Source: Torymus aiolomorphi (lineage: Eukaryota; Arthropoda; Insecta; Hymenoptera; Torymidae). From it: DNA of 64,000 nucleotides. The notes under the pieces were generated by a model. It made no database searches. It saw nothing but the letters and a program-made list of their open reading frames with translations, and was not told the origin of the DNA. A program made the translations under genes and the position numbers. The DNA is taken from NCBI GenBank assembly GCA_036365515.1, contig CM070873.1:265109575-265173574 (forward strand), given 5' to 3'. Below, piece after piece: positions 58,924 to 64,000 of this stretch; position 1 is the stretch's first letter, and each line of letters opens with the position of its first letter.

Positions 58924-59224
58924 AATTTTTTTAATTTGTAAATTTAATGTTTTTCTTGTATATATACGTGACAGGCTTAAATTATAAAATGTGTAAAAGA
59001 AACTGGTCAAAAAAATAGTAAAAATCCCACAAATCGAGTGTGTGTTGTCCCCCAGCGTTCTTGTTGAAAATAATACATTTTCTTATTAAAATATTTAATT
59101 TTACATAAAAATTTTTCTCCGTGTGTGTAAATAAACAAAATTATATTTCTCCTGTACCTGTAGCATGCGTTGGTGATTAATATTATTTTTGTATCGCAAG
59201 CACGATTTTCACGTTATTTGAACC

Positions 59225-59345
59225 TATTAACAGAGCCGAAAGCGACCGCTTGTCGACCAACGGGCGGTAAAAATCGAAAAGCGCCCGCTGCTCGCAGTAG
59301 CGGGCGGTAAAAAATCCAAAAGCGCCCGCTGTCGTTTTTGAATGG
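59225..59345. repeat. Two GCGCCCGCTG/AGCGGGCGG hairpins in tandem
   Basis: AAAAGCGCCCGCTG and TAGCGGGCGGTAAAAA alternate (about 59231-59335), giving G+C-rich stems in an AT-rich background. Confidence 0.6.
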
Positions 59346-59414
59346 AGTTTTCAAGATAGTTTAAGAAAATCATCGATATTTTGAAAAAACGCAAAAATCT
59401 ATACTTGCAGTACA

Positions 59415-59756
59415 AAAAATTTGGTGTGCACCACGGGCTAAGTGGGTTTTTGGACCTCGTGTGGTTGCAGTACTCGTCTTCGGCTCGCGCTAGCTCACCT
59501 TCGACTCGTACTGCAACCCCACACTCGGTCTAAAAAGACCCACTTTACGCCCTTGGCACACAATATACTATTTCGCCATACCCTGCCCGAAAGTACCACT
59601 TTCGCTCCCGTCTCAAAAACGTGAATGTGGTATTTTCGGCCCGGGTATGGTGAAAAATAGTATACGTACCTGGCCTTCGGCTTCGGTGGCAATTTACACG
59701 AGCTGTGTACTGTCCAAATTTTTTCCTCCCTAGATGCGTAATATACTATGTAATTT
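59415..59756. repeat. Compound hairpin array, type B (long-short-long)
   Basis: Three stem-loops in a row. The long one (GGTGTGCACCACGGGCTAAG to TTTACGCCCTTGGCACAC) has tip CTTCGG. The short one has CGCCATACCC and GGGTATGGTG around TACCAC/GTGGTA. A second, degraded long one has ends CGTACC and AGATGCGTAATATACTA, tip CCTTCGG. TATACTA or TAGTATA separates the modules. Confidence 0.65.
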
Positions 59757-59904
59757 AAGTTTTTATATACAATTATAATAAAAAAAAATATTTAACATTA
59801 ATTTTTGCACAGTTTCCTTTAGTTCCTTATTAATTTATGTTTTTTTAATGAAAAATCATTAAAATTTATGTAGCTCATTAACTTTTCGTTTGATAATATT
59901 AAAC

Positions 59905-60168
59905 TTTACAGCTTTGTACATGTTTGTATATTTTTGTACACTTCTTGTACATTTCTACACATTTCTGCACATTTCCGTACATTTTAGTACATTTTTGTAC
60001 AAAAGTCTAATAAGTTGCCAAAACGTGCCAAAACGTTCTAAAACGTACCAAAACGTGCCAAAACATGCAAAAACATGCAGAGATGTACAGAGATGTACAG
60101 AATTATACAGAATTGTACAGATATGTACAGATATGTACAGATATGTGCAGATTGTGCAGTTTTTACTT
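59905..60168. repeat. TGTACA-rich inverted-repeat element
   Basis: The left half is built of TTTGTACA/TTTCTACACA steps, the centre of CCAAAACGTG steps (60017-60065), the right half of TGTACAGATA steps, ending GTGCAGATTGTGCAGTTTTT. It shares the AAAAGTCTAATAAGTTG core, inverted, with 22655-22815. Confidence 0.6.
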
Positions 60169-61393
60169 CATGGCTGATGAAATTGAAAATAGAAAGCGAC
60201 TGATTTCCGAGCAACCTACATCCAGAAGCCGACAATAACAATAACAAGGAAGGTTAAACGATAACAGAAGATTAACGATTTGAATATTTACAAAATGGGC
60301 TTGTGAGCGACGTTAATGACTGGGATTTGTGAGATAAATAATTATATGAAAATGATATAATGAGTGACCTCGAGATAAACGCTACTTTGGGATGTATTGT
60401 GTGATCGAATAATTTACTTCAGACTATCAGAAATGAATTGAGAAAAATTAATAATGAATGTATGGAGGAGTTGTGAGAATAAAGCTAAACTCCAAAGCAG
60501 TCCGGGGGTACTGATAGTTAATTGAAAAAAAAATGGGCCGTTGAAGCTCCCCGATACCCATGAAGATCGGGTACCCGACGGGGCCATTGGCCAACAAACA
60601 CCTCTTCAATTAACCCTTACAAACCCATACCTTAAGAAAAAACAAAAAAATTCCATCAGGGAACCATGAGTTTTATGATGCGTGAGGAAGAAGATGTAAA
60701 AATAGCAAAAAGTGTTGATCTCATCCAATTCCTGAGGTACGATGTGATTGAAGTCCAAACTTCTGGAAATCGAAAAGTCACTCACAGAATGAAAAAAACG
60801 CACAATGATAGTTAGAAATAATATGGAATTTTCCCAAAAACTTAGGTAGTGAGATGATTGAAAAATGATGTTGAAAAATAAAGTTTAAAATTAAGAATTG
60901 AAATCAGAGATCTGAGTTGAACATTGTTGAGCTCGCGGATCATGAACCGAAGATAGATGCGCGCGCGAGCACATCCGATCGCTTCGAGCGTCGTAATCTA
61001 ACTCCGATATTATTCGTTTACCTAGTCCTTTGAATGCGTGCGTGAGTGCGACGTTGCCGCTTTTCCATACGACGTGAATCATGCGGCATACTTTTTACAA
61101 TATCGCTTGCTTGACTCGCATAGTTGGGAAACTACCTTAATGGATTTGTGTGTGGTTTTTTCCTAACAAAATCAGAAGTAGGATAATACTGAAATTTATG
61201 TGGAAAACTTGCAAATTGTGACACAGAAAAAAATAGTAGGTGTGTGGAACACGTAAGATGGTTAAGTGAAATTCAAAATTCCTAGAACTTCGACAGAAAT
61301 CATGAATGAGTGGGAACAGCAATTTCAGGCAGCTTTTGCGAAGATTTCGAGGCAGAAAGGTTGTCGAGCTGAGGAGAGAGAAAGAAGCGAATC
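60169..61393. other. Unassigned stretch
   Basis: No recognised gene. A palindromic patch near 60545-60590 (CCCCGATACCC with GGGTACCCGACGGGG) does not fold like a tRNA. Otherwise AT-rich with GC-richer patches at 60940-61080. Confidence 0.3.
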
Positions 61394-61615
61394 ATGGAAT
61401 TGCAAGGGGATTCGCAAAAAAGTGGTGGAAGTCAAATGACTGCCAGCACAGAGTTGGCAAATGCATTGTTGTCATTGGGAGGTACTCTGGAGCAACAAAA
61501 CCAAATCTTGATTAGAATGACGACGGCAGCGAGGCAGATGAGCACTGAAGCTGTGAGAGCACAAACAACTCACGATGATATTGCCGAATATGCAGAATGT
61601 GTATCGTTATTTTAA
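61394..61615 (+). pseudogene. Possible Gag-like fragment
   Basis: A 73-codon frame with Gln/Ser/Ala-rich helical content (LANALLSLGGTLEQQNQILI). The composition suggests the start of a retroelement Gag, but no diagnostic motif is present. It stops just before the hairpin fragment at 61637. Confidence 0.2.
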
Positions 61616-61636
61616 TGGTATTGAAGAACCAGAAAA

Positions 61637-61700
61637 AGGTCCACTTTTGCACCCGGCGCCCGATTGCTAAGATTGTATTTTCGGCCTCGCCAGGCAAAAA
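61637..61700. repeat. Partial type-B hairpin (short hairpin only)
   Basis: Matches 800-873: CACCCGGCGCCCGATTGC, TTGTATTTTCGGCCTCGCC and AGGCAAAA. The left arm is truncated. Confidence 0.6.
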
Positions 61701-62059
61701 AACATGGATTTCAATTATATCTACCACTTTTTCTCACAACATTTTCGTATGAAATCACATCTGTGCGATATACTAAAAAACCGATTTTTTATGATTGTGC
61801 TGTCATTTTTACATTTTACAATAGATTTATCTCTACATATAACCAGACCTCATAATATGACAAGTGATCTCTGTGAACCTAAGCTCGATCATTCAATATC
61901 TCTTTGAGTTATCAGTGAAACTTGATTACATACATTCGTCCATCCATACATACATCGTCAAAAATTTTGGCACTGTGAAATGTTGGTTTTTGAGGTGATA
62001 CATTTTTCACGATCGTGAACTATTAAGACAAGTTGCGGTTATGTATAACAAGTAACGGT

Positions 62060-62207
62060 CGCGCATAAACAGGAGCCTGTGAATTGTCCCCTTTCTTAGC
62101 GGTCAGCCGAGTTGTCCACTTTCTCAGCGGTCGGACGAATCGTCCCCTTTCTTAGCACATGGCCGAGTTGTCCCCTTATTCCTCTCAGCCGTCGATGTAC
62201 AATAAGC
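62060..62207. mobile_element. One end of a foldback element with TTGTCCCCTTTCTTAGCGG repeats
   Basis: Four ~27-30-bp units (GTTGTCCCCTTTCTTAGC plus GGTCGGCCGA) end at CTCAGCCGTCGATG. The last 17 bases match the terminus of the 28972 element, although the repeat units are unrelated. The other end was not found. Confidence 0.6.
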
Positions 62208-62560
62208 ATATCAATAAATAAAATAAATTAATAGTATATGGATGTATTTTAGTTTATCCATTTACAGCTTCGTTTTGCTGGCCCAGTAAATGATCTATAC
62301 CCTTTTCTCATTTCAATGCATACCTTTCTTAAGGGATGCACGCAACCTCCGGTCAGTCCTTTTAGCCAGTTCTAAGCCTAGGGCAGAGAACTGAAGGTTT
62401 TCGTTACTTTGGCTTCAGCATCACCGAATGACCCAAGTATGTTTATGGTATTTATGTCACATTCTGTAGACTTAAACACCGAAAAATATTCAAATCCCGT
62501 TGTACACTTCGTTCGGAACGAAAAATCAACTAAACGATCGCCGAAATTGCATAGGTATGT

Positions 62561-62640
62561 AGCGGTCACCCATCCAAGTACTTAACCGCCATAAGCACTG
62601 TTTAACATTAGCCAAAGCGAAGTTTAGCTACCCTACCAGT
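62561..62640 (-). pseudogene. 5S rRNA-like relic
   Basis: On the minus strand: GTTAAACAGTGC, then CGGTTAAGTACTTGGATGGG and TGACCGC. These match the internal control region and 3' half of 5S rRNA (GTTAAGCAGCG, GGTTAGTACTTGGATGGGTG). Only part of the molecule is present and stem partners are missing, so it is a pseudogene or the head of a 5S-derived SINE. Confidence 0.6.
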
Positions 62641-62674
62641 GCCGCTCTAAGTTCATTGTACATAAATAAATTTT

Positions 62675-64000
62675 CGATGGTCTGGACAAATAAGGCGCTA
62701 TCTCAAATTGCCATTTAAGAAGGCGCTACTTCGTTTTCGGATTCAAGAAGGCGTTACCTCGTTTTGCCTTTCAAAAGCGCGCTATGTCGTTTTTGGATAC
62801 AAAAAGGCGCTCCAGTTCATTTCTAACGGAAATTAAGTTGGCAACGTCGCTGACTGAGTCGAAATAAAATAAACTTAAATAAAAACCATTACCTACAATA
62901 TTTCTCATCAACAAAGAATAGTTTATTTATTTATTCGAATATTTAGTCATTATTTATTGATTTATTGTACATTAATCTTTAAATAATTATCTCAATTTTT
63001 ATAAATTATTATGATTAATATTTTAATAAATATTATAACTTTTTAATATAATATTTCGCTTTTATCACATTATTCCAAAATAAATTACAGTACTCCTTCA
63101 AAATACCGCCACTATTTGTCTCTCTTACTTGAATGAGTTGTTTATGAGATAGAAAAGGACACACGGCGGCGGTATTCTGAAGGAGCACTGTACTTGTAAA
63201 CATTCAACAAACATTTTTAACCAAATTCAAAACATATTTAACAATGCACTAATTATATATAATTATCCTATACAATATTTCTCATACACAATAAATAGTT
63301 TATTTATTTATTTGAATATTCAGTAATTATTTATTGATTTATTATACATTCATCTTTAAATAATTATCTCAATTTTTATAAATTATTATTATTATTTTTA
63401 TAAATATTATAACTTTTTAATATAATATTTCACTTTTATCACATTATTCCAACATAAATTACTTGTAAACATTCAAAAAACATTTGAAATAAATCCTTGA
63501 AATTATTATGCGTTATAATTTGTTTTTTTTTTTTATCTTATTCAACAGTTTCGTTACCTAGTGAACCACCTGCAAAACTACCAAGGCAATATTGTACAGG
63601 ATAATTACATATAATTAGTGTAAATAAACGGGTTTTAAATATGTTTTGAATTTGGTTAAAAATGTTTGTTGAATGTTTACAAGTAATTGATGTTGGAATA
63701 ATGTGATAAAAGCGAAATATTATATTAAAAAGTTATAATATTTATTAAAATATTAATCATAATAATTTATAAAAATTGAGATAATTATTTAAAGATGAAT
63801 GTATAACAAATAAATAAATAAACTATTCATTGTTAATGAGAAATATTGTAGGTAATTGTTTTTATTTAAATTTATTTTTTTTTACTCAGTCAGCGATGTT
63901 GCCAACTTAATTTCCGATAGAAATGAACAGCTGCAGACATAGCGCCTTTTTGAATCCAAAAATGACGTAGCGCCGTTTTGAACCAAAAATCGACGTAGCG
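62675..64000. mobile_element. Foldback element with GGCGCTACGTCGTTTTTGG arrays (runs off the right edge)
   Basis: The left array (about 62687-62820) has five ~29-bp units (AAGGCGCTACTTCGTTTTCG plus GATTCAAG). The right array (63945-64000, incomplete) holds the same units inverted. Both are followed inward by TTAAGTTGGCAACGTCGCTG/CAGCGATGTTGCCAACTTAA and an AT-rich arm with ATTTCTCAT and GTTTATTTATTTATT. The left arm contains an internal direct duplication (62.88-63.08 and 63.26-63.47 kb). Non-coding in the visible part. Confidence 0.8.
63088..63190. mobile_element. 103-bp TA-flanked MITE inside the foldback arm
   Basis: TIR of 23 bp with two mismatches (CAGTACTCCTTCAAAATACC.. against CAGTGCTCCTTCAGAATACC..), TA on both sides (63086-63087, 63191-63192). 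The duplicated arm segment at about 63456-63475 carries the uninterrupted site with one TA. Size, TIR and TA target fit a Tc1/mariner-type MITE. Confidence 0.85.

Larger units (their letters stand above)
56815..58993 (+). repeat. Right arm of the 42-59 kb inverted duplication
   Basis: Reverse-complement match to 42137-42894, extending beyond the Penelope 3' end into unrelated flanking sequence (GTATCGATTATAATAAAAAA, CGCGTACATCGTAGTG). It is interrupted by the 57747-58848 element and by the tRNA-like block at 58861-58930, both absent from the left arm. Confidence 0.75.

Noticed and set aside
60540..60600. GC-rich palindromic patch considered as a tRNA gene
   Set aside because: It forms a simple stem but lacks A and B boxes and a cloverleaf arrangement.

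Overview
The window reads as nuclear DNA of an arthropod, most likely an insect. Two host genes have short GT-AG introns (about 70-110 bp, a few longer), the background is AT-rich, and nearly everything right of 11.8 kb is nested transposable elements. Hymenoptera is plausible from the mix of element types, but that is a guess; no sequence here fixes the species.

Region 1, 1-11.6 kb, is the host part. The left edge holds one LTR (98-534, minus strand) of a retrotransposon whose body lies outside the window. A GC-rich promoter/first-exon zone leads into a complete nine-exon FAM117/GLCCI1-family gene (2423-5111, plus strand, 457 aa). A long AT-rich tract, probably its 3' UTR, separates it from the convergent 3' part of the sorting nexin gene SNX29 (9905-11556, minus strand: coiled coils and PX domain). 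The SNX29 N-terminal RUN-domain exons are not visible to the right.

Region 2, 11.8-20.8 kb, is a hierarchical palindrome. Two interrupted inverted arms, ending in terminal repeats with a TA target, enclose a decayed ORF at 16.3-17.0 kb. At least seven smaller inverted-repeat elements are nested in the arms, and several have an 'empty site' in the opposite arm.

Region 3, 20.8-33.6 kb, holds a rearranged Ty3/gypsy element (pol pseudogene, inverted gag fragment, third ORF with a Cys/His motif, 3' LTR 27595-28959), a foldback MITE and tandem repeats. Region 4, 33.6-40.7 kb, is a pair of about 1-kb inverted arms around a Crypton-like tyrosine recombinase gene that is broken by a hairpin element. 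Region 5, 41-59 kb, is a poly-G-ended composite and an inverted duplication carrying Penelope-like fragments; a 13.2-kb gypsy element with both LTRs and a 4-bp target duplication is inserted there. Region 6, 59-64 kb, has hairpin modules, a 5S-like relic, a tRNA-like relic and a foldback element cut by the window edge.

The most distinctive signal is dispersed, non-coding and highly structured: (a) a family of about 150-190-bp two-hairpin elements (seven copies plus relatives), two of which interrupt element genes, and (b) several foldback families with arrays of about 28-31-bp subterminal repeats, where near-identical termini are attached to unrelated arrays. No bacterial-type defence system, CRISPR array or virus genome was seen. 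All calls come from reading sequence; no search was run.
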